A stretch of DNA of 64,000 bases from Taiwanofungus camphoratus (taxonomy: Eukaryota; Basidiomycota; Agaricomycetes; Polyporales; Taiwanofungaceae). The translations under genes were made by a program, and so were the position numbers. Below, piece by piece: positions 22,460-33,420 of the stretch. The notes below the pieces were generated by a model that was given only the letters and a program-made list of their open reading frames with translations, ran no database searches and had not been told where the DNA came from. The DNA lies in contig CP021225.1 of assembly GCA_003999685.1 (NCBI GenBank), forward strand, positions 310,001 to 374,000, written 5' to 3'. How positions within the stretch are numbered: position 1 is the first letter of the stretch; every line of letters starts with the position of its first letter.

Positions 22460-22638
22460 CAGTCAACTCCCTCTTAAACCATATCCCCTCGGTGGAAGAT
22501 ACAAGCTATGGGTTATCAGGGAGTATGGGTTATGGGGAGGACTATTACACCCCACAAAGCAATTTGGTGGATCGGAAAAACTATGGGTTTAAAGGGAGTT
22601 TGGGTTTTGAGAGGTATGGGTTAAGAGGGAGTTGACTG
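22460..22638. mobile_element. Tc1/pogo-type MITE, 179 bp
   Basis: Ends are CAGTCAACTCCCTCTTAA and its reverse complement, perfect for 18 bp and imperfect for about 12 bp more. A TA dinucleotide flanks each end (22458-22459 and 22639-22640), the Tc1/mariner target duplication. The inside repeats variants of tatgggttanngggag several times as subterminal repeats. There is no coding capacity, so it is non-autonomous. The pogo/Fot1 affiliation is inferred from the CAGT ends and TA target. Confidence 0.85.
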
Positions 22639-22640
22639 TA

Positions 22641-24189
22641 GCAATATTTTTCAGTCCGCGATGTTCTAGGTGGCAAAACGATTTAGTGGTTGACGATTCC
22701 CGGTTCATAACAGAACATTGACCCTAAAGAACTCCAGAAGGGAGAGTAATATGCCTGTACAGTGAGCTAGAGAAACAATCGTAAAAGGTTATGATCCATA
22801 CGTGCTATATCACGCCGTGCTTAGCGTAGCGTACGGTGGGACATCGAAGGAGACGGTATGGTATCATAGAGGGAGTACATGGAGCAAGTCGGTCGCCGAC
22901 ATGCGAAGAACCCGATCATGATGCGCCACCATTCGATCTGGATTAGCCTAGGCATTCAAAATATGCGTTGTGCACAATACTCCATGGACGAATGGATTTG
23001 ATTCCGAGCCTTGAACCAGGCGCGCAACAAGACTTCAATGAATCCGAACCTGTTATCGACGTTCGGTCTTGAACATACAGTGACAATTCTAGGGCCAATA
23101 AGCATGAAAAGGCCCAAGACGAGAGGTAAAAATGGCGCTAGTCCTGTTCAGATATCATTACCTGGAAATTATCTTGGTAGAACACAACTAACAATTTAAT
23201 ATGATGATGAGTCGTCCGGCGTTTAATGTCGACTGTATGTGCCCACTCGGTGATAGAAAAGACTCTACACTTTGAATAGAAGCCACGCTCCCTGTGCATA
23301 CTTGAACCACTGCTGCATCGGAGGGCCATTTCAAAGCAACAGTGCCTACAAGGCGTGGAAAGGTGGACCCAGCCCAGAAAACTGCTTCGCGAATCACTGT
23401 TATGAGGTATAAGCAAGGGGTCCATCGCGTCTAAGGATCCCGTGGGGTGCAGGCGGCCACGTTGAAGAGGTGATATTAGGTATTCCGCGATATGGCGCAG
23501 GACTCGAAGCAGAAGCGGACTGCGCATGTCAAATTGAACTTGGTGCGTTCGTTCTGGTAATTCTTCTACGTGCCGCCCAAGCCTCATGTCAGACCTATTC
23601 CGAGTAACGGAGCTCACTAGACTTCACATAGGTCAAGCAAATTCAGCATCTCGATGCCTAGATGATAATTAATACTCAAGCCTCATGTAATGCCATGCAA
23701 GCAGAAATAAGGTACGGACTCGAACATCAATCGGCGCCACTAACTTTGTCCGCCAACCGATACGTGGGTCCAATATCCTCGCAAGAACTGGAACTGCTGA
23801 TTCGGTGTTGCGGACCCCAGCGCATTAGACAAAGCGACCACAAGGCCCTGGCAAAGTACGTAGCGATAACCTGCAGCCCTGACAAAGTACGTAGCGATAA
23901 CCTGCCCCCAGACAGAGTTAAGAACTTGAAGACGCAAATATAGCAAGAGAACCATATTCGAAAGCAGGAAGGTGGCTTGAGAACATGGCCACGTTGCAAG
24001 TGCTCAGAGCTAAGTAATTGGGCCTCGGCTGCAGAACATCACCTGAAGGGAAGACGGCAGTTGTAGAAGCGCATCATACAGTTGAAGGAAGAAAGAGGGC
24101 AAGAACCTTATCGCTGCGATATCGAACACCTTCGCTGTGACTATATAGACCATAAAGTGACAGCGCAAGACAACAATCGCCAATCTCAT
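22641..24189. other. Gene-poor stretch upstream of the GTPase gene
   Basis: Contains one tandem repeat (separate entry). A minus-strand frame at 23138-23617 is 159 codons long but has no in-frame ATG near its start and no family features. It might be a gene remnant. Confidence 0.35.
23846..23907. repeat. Two tandem 31-bp units
   Basis: Units 23846-23876 and 23877-23907 share aaagtacgtagcgataacct and differ at only about three positions. A recent local duplication outside any supported gene. Confidence 0.85.
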
Positions 24190-25521
24190 ATGCACCACTC
24201 GAACACTATGCGGACAGGGACCTACTCTTCAGCTGTACCTGGCTACGCTATGAGGGAGGGATATATGACCTACGATGATGAAATTGCTATCGCGTACGTC
24301 AGACAATTTGACCCCATTGCAGATATTGAATGATTTCTACACATAGAATCATGGGCGCAACTGGCTCCGGAAAATCCACAGTGAGTGTAAATGGCCAGAT
24401 ATTAACGTAGACTGACTGTTGTGCAGTTCATTAATTTAGTCAGTGGCTCCAATCTCGAGGTTGGGAACGGTCTGAAGTCCTGTACCAGCTCGGTCGAGAT
24501 CTCAGCTACATTTGAGATGTCTGGTCGCAGTATTACGCTCATCGATACCCCGGGGTTTGACGATACCACCCGCTCCGATACAGACATCCTCAAAATGATT
24601 GCACTGTTCTTATCTACAACGTAAGTATACCACTGTGCTGTACGATTGTACGCACTTACAATTTGTGCTGAGATCTCCGTCGCACGTAGCTACGAGAACA
24701 ACCGCAAACTCAGCGGTGTCATCTACATGCATCGTATCTCAGATTTCCGGATGACCGGAATCTCCAGACGAAACTTCTCCATGTTCAGAAAGCTTTGCGG
24801 AGACGAGACTCTGAAAAACGTCGTTATTGTGACTAACATGTGGGGAGAAGTTAGCGAAGAGAAAGGTCTCGCCCGAGAACGCGAACTAGCCACAGATGAT
24901 ATACTCTTCAAACCGGTGCTCCAGAAGGGCGCACAGATGATGCGTCATGACAACACTTACCAGTGCGCTATGACTATTCTAGGACAACTCATCAATAACC
25001 GTCCGAAGGCGTTGCGCATCCAGCGGGAGCTTGTTGATGAACATAAGGACATTTCGCAGACAGCAGCTGGCGAAGAGCTTGCGCGCGAGTTAGCGGAACT
25101 TGCGAGGAAACACCGCGAAGAGCTTCAGCAGGTGCAGAAAGAGATGCGGGAGGCGCTCCTGGCGAAGGACCTTGAGACTCGGAAGGAGCTGGAGCAAGTG
25201 CACAAGGAGCTGGAGTCGAACGTGAAGAAGATCGAGAACGATAGGGAAAGACTATCCTCTGAGTACGCCGAAGAGAAGAAACGCGCGGATGAAAGAATGC
25301 AGCAGGTAACGACGGCTTTGAAAGCGGAGGAGGCGGCGAGAGCCGAGCGTCAGGCCGAGATCAATCGGCTACAGGAAAGACTGCAGCAGAGCACTCATGA
25401 GTCGTTGGCGGAGAGTGAAAGGCTCAGGCAGCAAATCTCTGATTTGCAACAGCGCCAGAGTCACCGTGGAGGGTTCTTCGGCTCCATTGGGAGCTTCTTG
25501 GATTCGATTTTTGGACTTTGA
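24190..25521 (+). CDS. Coiled-coil P-loop GTPase
   Basis: Four exons: 24190-24293, 24347-24380, 24427-24620, 24690-25521 (387 aa). G1 is GATGSGKST (about residues 38-46), split across the second intron. G3 is LIDTPGFDD. The G4 position reads VVIVTNMW, so the canonical [NT]KxD is missing, as is common in AIG1/septin-like GTPases. After the G domain comes a coiled coil of about 130 residues (LARELAELARKHREELQQ and onward), ending in a glycine/phenylalanine-rich hydrophobic tail (GGFFGSIGSFLDSIFGL) that could insert in a membrane. I recall this G-domain family as expanded in mushroom-forming fungi, with no assigned function. The start is the first ATG of the open frame. Confidence 0.82.
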
Positions 25522-25837
25522 ACATGCTAGTAGTAAAGACGAGGGGAGAAGCAAAGGAAATGCTGTTCAACTTCTATCGTTGGTACACACATCTTTAGTG
25601 AGCAATGTGTCCCATGAGCACACACTAGGCTGTAAGACGTCTCATAGCAATATGATAAGCACGACACAATACAACAGAGCAAACACATTACTTGTACAAA
25701 ATTCTGTGTGAGGTAGGGTGAGGCAGGATACACTTCAGTTTCGAATCGCAAGTAAGATTGGAGAACTTACACGTCCTCATAATGATACAGCAGCAACTGA
25801 TAGCAAGTTTCGTATGTCCATTACCAATCACTCCGTT
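25522..25837. other. Intergenic, convergent
   Basis: Shared 3' flank of the GTPase gene (+) and the 768-aa gene (-). Nothing else recognised. Confidence 0.5.
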
Positions 25838-28277
25838 TTATGTGTAAGTCTGATTCTGCATTCTCCGACCCTCATCAGTGCGATCGGCCTCTGAACGCCG
25901 TCGCTTGCGACCTTGCGCGATTAATGACTGCGGTAACGTGAAGTACTTTTCAATCGGTGGCTTGCGTGACTTGGGATCTGGTCGGTACTGGCCAGGCGGG
26001 GGTGAATGATGATCTGCTACAGGCGGAGATGTCGTGTTTGACGGGCTAGTGGGATTCGAATGTACAAGCGCATCGATGGACATGGCTGCGCCGCCTCCAC
26101 TGACTTTGCGCTCTCTCTGTCCGATGATCCATTCAGCCTTTTTGTACTATAGGACAGCTCATTCAGTCCCATGAGACAGAAATGAACAACCAACATACAG
26201 TTTCTAGCTCGGGCTTTCCTCTCCACCTCGCGATAGCCTCACAGAATCGGACCGCTGCGCGCTCTACCGCTTCAGCTGGAAACTGCCATGCAAGGTCCTC
26301 CATATGTGTTGCTAGATCCGGTGTGGATGCTGGAACATCATAAAACTGTCAGACAATTCGAAGCATGACAGAAGGTCAATAGTGCATTAATATCGGATAC
26401 CGATAAGAACAAGGAACGCAACTCACTCGAGCCAATCGTTCCATCATCTCAACCTCATACTCAAGCTCTGCACCCTCCCGTCGATGGTACACCGCATTGG
26501 GTTCGCCACTCCCGGCATCTCTCAGCGAGGGAAATAGGACTCGCGCTGCATCATCCAAATCCGGCAAGTCATCAGGGTCAAACTCCTTGAACTCATCGTC
26601 CTCTTCCTCCTCCTCGCCCTCCATCCGCGTATTGTTTGTCTCAGCATTCGCACCCGAGTTCTGTGAAGTCTGCGATATGCCCAACCCCACGCCAAGCAAC
26701 ACCTCCAGCGGTTCTACGCTTCTCCAACCCGCAGACATGTACCCCTCAAGCACCGCGCGTGTGAGCAAACCTGCCAGTAAGAAATACCACTCTCGCGAGG
26801 GACGCAAGGTATAGTAGTATAATCCCGCATCTGGCAGATGACGCTGGACCAAGGTCCGAGGCGAGGTCTGTGGGGACATCGGCATGGGGCGTGAGGCGGT
26901 ACTCGATGAAGCATGTGCTAAAGCGGATGGGTCGTCGTCGCGCCTCTCTCCGCCATCCACGGACGCCCGGTCCTCCATCGCCTCGCGGCCGAGCTCCATC
27001 GCGACGAGCGCGCTGATGCGCATGAAGCGCACGAGGAGCTCCGCAATCTTCGTGTTGCCCATCGGGAAGCCGCCGCTCTCGTGGGCGGCGTGATTGTGTG
27101 TAGGCGCCTGCGCGTCGGACGGCCTCCGCAGAACCGTCCCACGGTGCCCTGGGCGTGCGAGGCCAGAGCCGATCCCGCTGCCATCCTGCCAGCCGGTGAC
27201 ACCTCCCAGGAGTGAGTTGCCGTTCGTCGCGCCGGACGAGAGGTCGCCTGGGCTGCTGCCCGTGGTGGAGCCCGCGCGGCCAGACACGCTGCGTCCACGC
27301 GCAGGCCCGCCGCGGCTCGCCGGCTGCGATTTGGCCTCGACGCAGATCTCGCAGGCCATGTGCAAGTGCCGGGGACAGCGGAGCGAGGGCGGGGAGTTCT
27401 GCGTGTCGGGATCGGCACCGATGTCGTAGAGCGAGCGGATGTAGTCGTCGGGGTAAGACCGGCGGTTCGCGGCAGCTTGGGCGGGGGCAGGCAGGCCAGA
27501 CGATATGGTGGCCAGATGGACAAGAGCTGCTGGAAGCGTAGACGCTGGGCGGGGAGGTGCTGCAACGCGATTCTGGCTGGGGGGACTTGGAGGACGACGC
27601 GAGAATAGGTCATTTATGACAGTTGCAAGCGCTAGACGCAGGCGCACGCCATTAGGCAGGATATGTTGTTTCTGACGAACAGCGTGAGGGCGCAGTTGTG
27701 GGGATGTCGGGGGGTCCAGAAGGTCATCTGGATGGAGGGGAGGGTCTTCCGGAGGTTGGTCGAGCATGGATGTAGCAACTTTTTCGACGCTCTCTGCTCG
27801 TTGTCTGAGACTCCTGGCCAAGTTGAGGTCTTGCATGTCCAGTCGCTCGTCCTCCTCGTCGCCATGAGTGTGGCCTGGCCCGCCGGCGCGAGCGGTGAGG
27901 GCGCCTACGTCTTCGCCGTCACTATACAACTCTTCATCCTCCTCAAAGTTCTCCGGACGCTCTCTGTGGGTATAGTTTGCTGAAGAGGGGCCGCCTGTAC
28001 GATCGGTCATGCCCAGTTCAGCACGAGCTTGAGCAAAGCGGGTACGAGCATGGACCCAAAGTAGATGGTCGATGATCAGGGTCCTCGTAGACTTTTCCCT
28101 GGGTGGTATTGAGTGTAAATGATGGGCATGCTTGTGTGCGGGAGCCTTGAAAGGCGTGGGTCCACCCGCGCTGGAACCGCTGCTTGGTACAACTGCGCGA
28201 TGCATTATGGGCGACGAAGAGGGTTGTCGCTGATAGCCGGCGTCATACTGGGAGACGTTGTACCCGAGATGAGACAT
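25838..28277 (-). CDS. Hypothetical 768-aa protein
   Basis: Three minus-strand exons: 26427-28277, 26199-26345, 25838-26146. I do not recognise the family. Visible parts: a Ser/Pro-rich start; a helical block RTLIIDHLLWVHARTRFAQA (about residues 65-85); an acidic stretch; a second helical block with NGVRLRLALATVINDLF; Ser/Gly/Arg-rich low-complexity text around a CPRHLHMACEIC segment; a third helical block with YYYTLRPSREWYFLLAGLLT and VLEGYMSAGWRSVEPLEVLL; acidic EEEEEDDEFKEFDPDDLPDL; and a basic tail with GRKRRRSE, a likely nuclear signal. The three ordered blocks joined by disordered linkers suggest a nuclear scaffold or regulator. The start is the ATG of MSHLGYNVSQYDAG. Confidence 0.72.
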
Positions 28278-28765
28278 GCTCGACGTCGTCCTCAGCGATG
28301 AACCTCAAGACGACCTGTTTGCGTAGCGTTGAAGAGGGAAACTTGGAGGGTCACATGCAGGTGACCGCCGCGCGGACCGCGTTTGAAGTGGATACAGTAA
28401 ACGCGTCAGATCCTCTTGACAAATGGAAGTAAATCGTAACTACCACTCGCAGAATGCCTATCTGAACCGAAAATACTCTCAAGGAGCTTTTCGAGAGTGG
28501 AACGAAGGTGGTAAATGAACACGAAGGCACTTTGTCATCTCTGTGAGTTCTACCCAGTCATATCGCGAACTTTTTTGGACTTTCATATGTTGTCTTGAAT
28601 GTTGACTATGTTAGCTAGACGTGACTTTCACAGAATTACACTTGTGTCTCTGTCAGGGAACTACTTGTTGGCATCGGCTTCATCTTGAACGCTCAGAGAT
28701 TTCACCCTGTCTTTCAAATTGGAGTTCGGGAGATACTTCTGTCATAGATGTGGACGATTTCGTGC
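28278..28765. other. Intergenic, promoter side of the 768-aa gene
   Basis: No gene seen. Expected to include the promoter of the minus-strand gene. Confidence 0.4.
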
Positions 28766-29038
28766 TCATCTTGTCGTGTGGCTCTGCTCATACATGGGTG
28801 TTCTCAAATAGGCCATCAAGTTGTTCCTTCCCCTTAGCATATACAAATCCGTCTGAATTGCCACAACGTAGTTGATGATCTCCAGCTGTTCCAAGTCTCT
28901 GTCACTGGTAGGCCCATACAAATACTGACGGCTAAGTCTCTCGGCTTGTATTACGAATAGAACAGCAAGCTCGTGTCGCCTAAGCAGCTTAGTCAAACCT
29001 TCGGTATTTGTGGCTTGCTGTGACCCCTGTGTGGCCAT
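28766..29038 (-). CDS. Possible small protein, 90 aa
   Basis: A single open frame from ATG (29038) to TGA, uninterrupted, with evenly spread hydrophobic and charged residues (LLRRHELAVLFVIQAERLSR, then DRDLEQLEIINYVVAIQTDL) that would fold as helices. No known family. It stands alone between a gene-poor flank on each side. It could be a short lineage-specific gene, an exon of a longer gene or chance. Confidence 0.25.
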   Translation of the reverse strand: MATQGSQQATNTEGLTKLLRRHELAVLFVIQAERLSRQYLYGPTSDRDLEQLEIINYVVAIQTDLYMLRGRNNLMAYLRTPMYEQSHTTR

Positions 29039-30787
29039 CGATTAGTATTGGTGGCGCTCGTGCGGTGGGATCTCTTGAAGGATTAAACACCTCTTTCAAG
29101 TAGGACCGCACTCAACGTCACTTATCCTTTCTCCAAGCTGGCCCGGCTCATTGCTTGACACCATTCCTGGGACTACAAAATCCAACGTTTACTCCTCAAA
29201 TACCCTGCCGCTCTCTTGTCTAGACACGGATTCGGAGCAACAGTAGCAAGTCAGACTGATGGCATACCTTTCATAAACGAAACCGCAGACGACGCGCAAA
29301 GGCTAGTGCTGATAGGTTAAGAGTCTTTAACAACTCTATCCTGGTAAAATCTGTTCCGTTTTACTCTTCCTTCCTTGTCATGTATAAAAGAATTTGGGAT
29401 CTGGCTGTAATGAGATGTGCTAAGCATTATGGCGAGGCCATTTTGAATCTGCTTGCAGCTAGCTAAGGATCTTGCACCTCGCAGTTGCGTTCCGGTAACA
29501 CTCAACGTGTCTCCGCCAGGATTTTATCTCGCGAGGTAAGATATGCCTATCTCATCCTCGACTACGTCACGTGACCATTGTCTGTCACGCTTACAGCAAT
29601 TTAGCAGAGAGAAATACGAGAAAATCTATAGGCTAAAGACATAGCACATAACTCAAAATTCCGCGACCATCAAACTGTGCGGAAATGACCTCTCTACAGT
29701 TTGATGGTGGCCAATTTTTTATTTAAGGCCTTCTTAGATAGTTATAAGACCATCTTGTATGGAATTGAACATATTTGCTTAGATAAGCAACATGATACAA
29801 TCTTTTTAGTTTGAAGGTAGCGTTCGAGCGACTGCATTAATTATGTTTATATTCAGTACCTATCATGTAACTAATGCCTTAACAAACACTTGTCCGGCTG
29901 TTACACGTAATGGTCACACTGTGATGATAGTCGAAAATGAGATGGGCATATCTTATAACAAATGGAGGATCAAGAGACGCCTGATGAGCGGGTAAGGAAC
30001 GGATTCTACTATTTTTCACAATCTGTCAAGTCTGTATCAACATCCGTGTTAAAGATGTTGTTTTTTCGGTCTTGATTTGTCAGATTACTCCCAAAGCTCG
30101 ACGTATTCAGGACACAGCATCAGTGTCCACATGCACCGCACCGTGTGCCATCGTTTGCAAGTAGTGATATCTCGGTGAGTGGACTGTGGAGAACGATGCA
30201 CCTTTACAATGCAACATGCTGGAGGCGCATGACATTCTGAAGATGATCACTGCTGGTGGCTTGCATGATAAAACAAGTGTCCGGTCTAGGTCCCAGCGGA
30301 TACTGAGAGACTCTAATCCGGTTCCTGAAGAGAGGGGCCAGGTGTTGGTCCCCGTGGACCCGCGTGGATCTGTTTGTGACTCCCAGTTCTGTGGATGGGG
30401 AGAAAATTTAGTGGACCGAACTACACATTTTATCCGGCTTCATGTCGGCTTTCGTTCATGCTGGAAGCAGTGCACTCCCGAGCTCAGCGAATCCATTCAT
30501 GGTCTTTTGCAATTGCGAAAAATGACTCGGGCGTTCCCATTTGAAACAGCCGTGGTTACAGCGGGTTATATATGCGTCGGAAAATTACATAATACTCCGG
30601 CCGTATCCGTTAGACGCCGGCGAGGCGGAGCAGACGCGACGCGCCTGAGACCCGCGTCTGAGGTCTCTCACCCTCTCGCCGACGACGACAACGCGCTCAA
30701 CGTTCTCTCTGTTACAAAATATCGATAGTCTATATAGCTTTTTGACGACGAACGACACGCTTCAATTTGCGCGCGCGCCAGGCCACG
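29039..30787. other. Gene-poor, AT-rich in part
   Basis: Holds a hairpin (separate entry). A 180-codon plus-strand frame at 30186-30728 ends just before the WHI5-like gene, but it has no family features and lies in promoter position, so it is not called. Confidence 0.4.
29655..29718. repeat. Imperfect inverted repeat (hairpin), 64 bp
   Basis: Arms aaaatt...ccatcaaactgt and acagtttgatgg...aatttt pair perfectly over their inner 12 bp and again at their outer 6 bp. About 17 bases lie between the arms. It could be a small MITE or a transcribed hairpin; no target duplication was recognised. Confidence 0.6.
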
Positions 30788-33420
30788 ATGGCGACCCCAT
30801 CGTCGTCCGCGACAACACCCTCACCCCAGCTCAGGTTTTCTCAGCCCAGCCCTACCGTTCCGCTCGCTACCACCACGCTGAATGGTGTTGGTCCAAACGA
30901 TAAGGAGGAGAGGGAGAGGGCTGTGCAGAAATTTCTCGCAAGGGCGGAGATCGGTAAGGTACGCCGAACTGTTTTCTCATCTGTTGAGGAGAGGGGTCGT
31001 CGGAGGTGACGGCACAGTGAGGAACCTCGCACACACGTCCAAAGTTCTTTCCAATTATCTCGTTAGAGGATGGATTGTCGATGAGCGAGCGCCGGTGCCC
31101 TAGGCCTCATGTAGAGTGCTCCGGCGAGAACGATTTTTGGGTCGGTTACTGGGGGCATTCTACATGCGTCAACAGCCCAGCCGTCAGTCGACCATATGCG
31201 TTCGTGTTTGGCACCCTCGCGCATGTCGGATTCGCTCTCTGGATTATTGAGGCGAGCGCGTGAAGGCAGATGGGGGACTGATACATGCGCTCTCTTGGTG
31301 TTTGGGCGATCAGGTCTTGTAAAATGGGGATAAATGGCCGGAAATTCCTTTCTGTTCCATCTATAGCACGTCCTTTGAGGTGCGTATTGTGGGCACTATG
31401 AGGCGTCACAGATCAGTCCAGTTCGCGACCAACGCTGTGATTTCGCAGCGTCGGGTTAAGGGTTTGTCCCCCTGAGGCCCCAAACGATGAGCGCGTTGCT
31501 CTTGAGCAGAACGAGTGTCACTTACATGTGGATGTCTGCCGGGTTTCTGCTCGGATAACAGAACGCCGCAGTCGTCATACTACTTTCGTACTGCCCAAGT
31601 TGCTTCCATCTAGGAGGATATTTTTGAGTTGCAGAATTGTGCTTTCCCCCTCACCAATGTCGAATTCTTTTCTCACCACTTCTTTATGCCTCCCCTGGCC
31701 CTGTTGCGAATAGTGTCGCTGACTGCTCAAACTGTTGCTTTTGATATAGCTCACTCGTGACCTGCGTGCGCGACTTTCGTATGCTACCTTCAAGGCGATG
31801 CGCAATTTGTCTCATACGACGCTGCGGGAGCTTGAAACACAGTCACAGGACCCAGCAGGGCTATCCCATAGCACAGCAGGCCGGGCTAGCAACAATTATT
31901 ACAACAACCCAGCCACACAAGGAAACAGCGCAATGACGCCAACGGGCTCATCAAGGTCGGGTGCGCGTAAGGGATCGATGGCGCCTCCTCCGCCTGTGAC
32001 GGCATCGGCGACGCAGAGCTTGTTCTCGTCGATTTTGGCACCGCCGCCTGCGAAGCGCGCGCGTACGATCCACAATCCCGATGACCCGCCTATTCCAGCG
32101 CCGACCAAGGCAGGCAGCGCATCTACGCCGCGCAAGACGACCAAGTCAAATCGTGCAACTGAGGGGTCCCAGACGCGGTCGAAGGGCCGGAAAGGAACGA
32201 GAGGTAAGGAACACGACCGGAGCCACGAGAAGGGCAAGGCGAGGCAGAACGTGCGGGGCTCGGAGGAAGGCGCTGCGGACGTTGACATCGATATGAAGGC
32301 GGCGGCCACATTGACGTCGCTCCTCCTGTCGTCGCGGCCGTCGATCTCGGCCAGCGCGTCATCGCCCCGCTCGAGCATATCCGCGGGGTCGGACTCGGGT
32401 TCGACGCGCTCTTTCCCGCAGTACGCGCAGAGCTCCACGCGGACGGTCACTGCTGCGACATCTGCACTGTCGGCGGAATCGTCGTTCAGTATGTCCAACG
32501 CACGGCCGATCACGCCACCGCCGTCGTCCTCGAAGGATTCGAGCCTACGTCAGAGCTTCTCGCAGCCGGCCGACAGCCGGAGCCATGGGACCACTACTCC
32601 CAAAGCACAGAGCGGCGCGATGTATCGAGTTCGCGATTCTGGCACGCCCCACCCTCCGAGTGACACGGAAGCAGCAGACTCGCTGCTCTTCCTTGCGACT
32701 TCGCCTTCGCCTGTGCGTCCTACTTCTACCAGAGATAGAGATACGAAGGACATGGCTGCATTCCGTGCCCTCGGCGGTGGTTCTGGTCTTAAAGGGCGCG
32801 TCCTGTTTCCTACACATGGTGAAGACAGTCCGGCCGCGGGTAGCAGAACCCTCCGCCGTGAAGACACAGGCAGTTTCGCTTCTACCTTATCTGTCAACAG
32901 CGATAGCGCTGGCGACACTATATTCGGACGTCGTGCGCAGCTCCAGAATGGCAACGTGTCATGCTCGCCCTCTTCGAAGTTTGATCCCCTTCATGACGAT
33001 GACGGCCATTACGAGGTACCCATGGAGCCCACTATAATCCCGCCAACGCCAACGGATCTTGCCCCGACGCAATTATTGCCTGCGCCGCCGTCACCTGCGC
33101 CGCCCAGCCGCTCTCATACGTCCTTGCGCTCTGGCTCTGCCGACAATTCGATGGTTGATACGGCTGCTTCCGTTTTCCCCATCTCCGAGAGCAAAAAACT
33201 TCCCCGTGCGCCGCCAACGCCAGGGTTCAACATCAGCGACTTCATTAATGTCTCCCCTTCCCCAGCAGCTGCGACGGGTCCACCGTCCAGGCTGCATGCT
33301 GACATTGGGAGGAGGCTATTTGAAGAACACCACGCGCCAAATGGTGTTGGGACACGCGGAGACGGCGTCTCAGGAAGCAAAAGCGGACTTGGCGCCGGGA
33401 TTGATCTTGTGAAGAGCTGA
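30788..33420 (+). CDS. WHI5/NRM1-like transcriptional regulator (putative)
   Basis: Two exons, 30788-30958 and 31750-33420 (613 aa), separated by a 791-nt intron. The only ordered-looking part spans the junction: QKFLARAEIGK then LTRDLRARLSYATFKAMRNL, which resembles the short conserved motif of Whi5/Nrm1 G1/S repressors. I place it there tentatively. The rest is low-complexity Ser/Pro/Thr-rich sequence with many SP/TP sites (for example TPTGSSRSG, RPITPPPSSS, SPSPVRPTS), as expected for a CDK-regulated protein, plus a basic stretch RSKGRKGTRGKEHDRSHEKG. A final motif PPTPGFNISDFINVSPSP looks conserved. The phase-0 junction AAG/CTC keeps both frames open. Confidence 0.7.

Noticed and set aside
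23138-23617. 159-codon minus-strand frame
   Set aside because: It starts with a non-ATG codon, and a second frame on the same strand is open over half of it. No family recognised.
26497-28301. Plus-strand frames over the 768-aa gene
   Set aside because: Antisense shadows; low-complexity Arg/Ser-rich text mirrors the Ser/Gly-rich sense strand.
30186-30728. 180-codon open frame with an ATG just before the WHI5-like gene
   Set aside because: No family features, biased composition, no introns and a position where a promoter is expected. Could be chance.
31075-31409. A nested gene in the long intron of the WHI5-like gene
   Set aside because: Short frames on both strands without family features or splice logic; kept only as a question in the intron finding.
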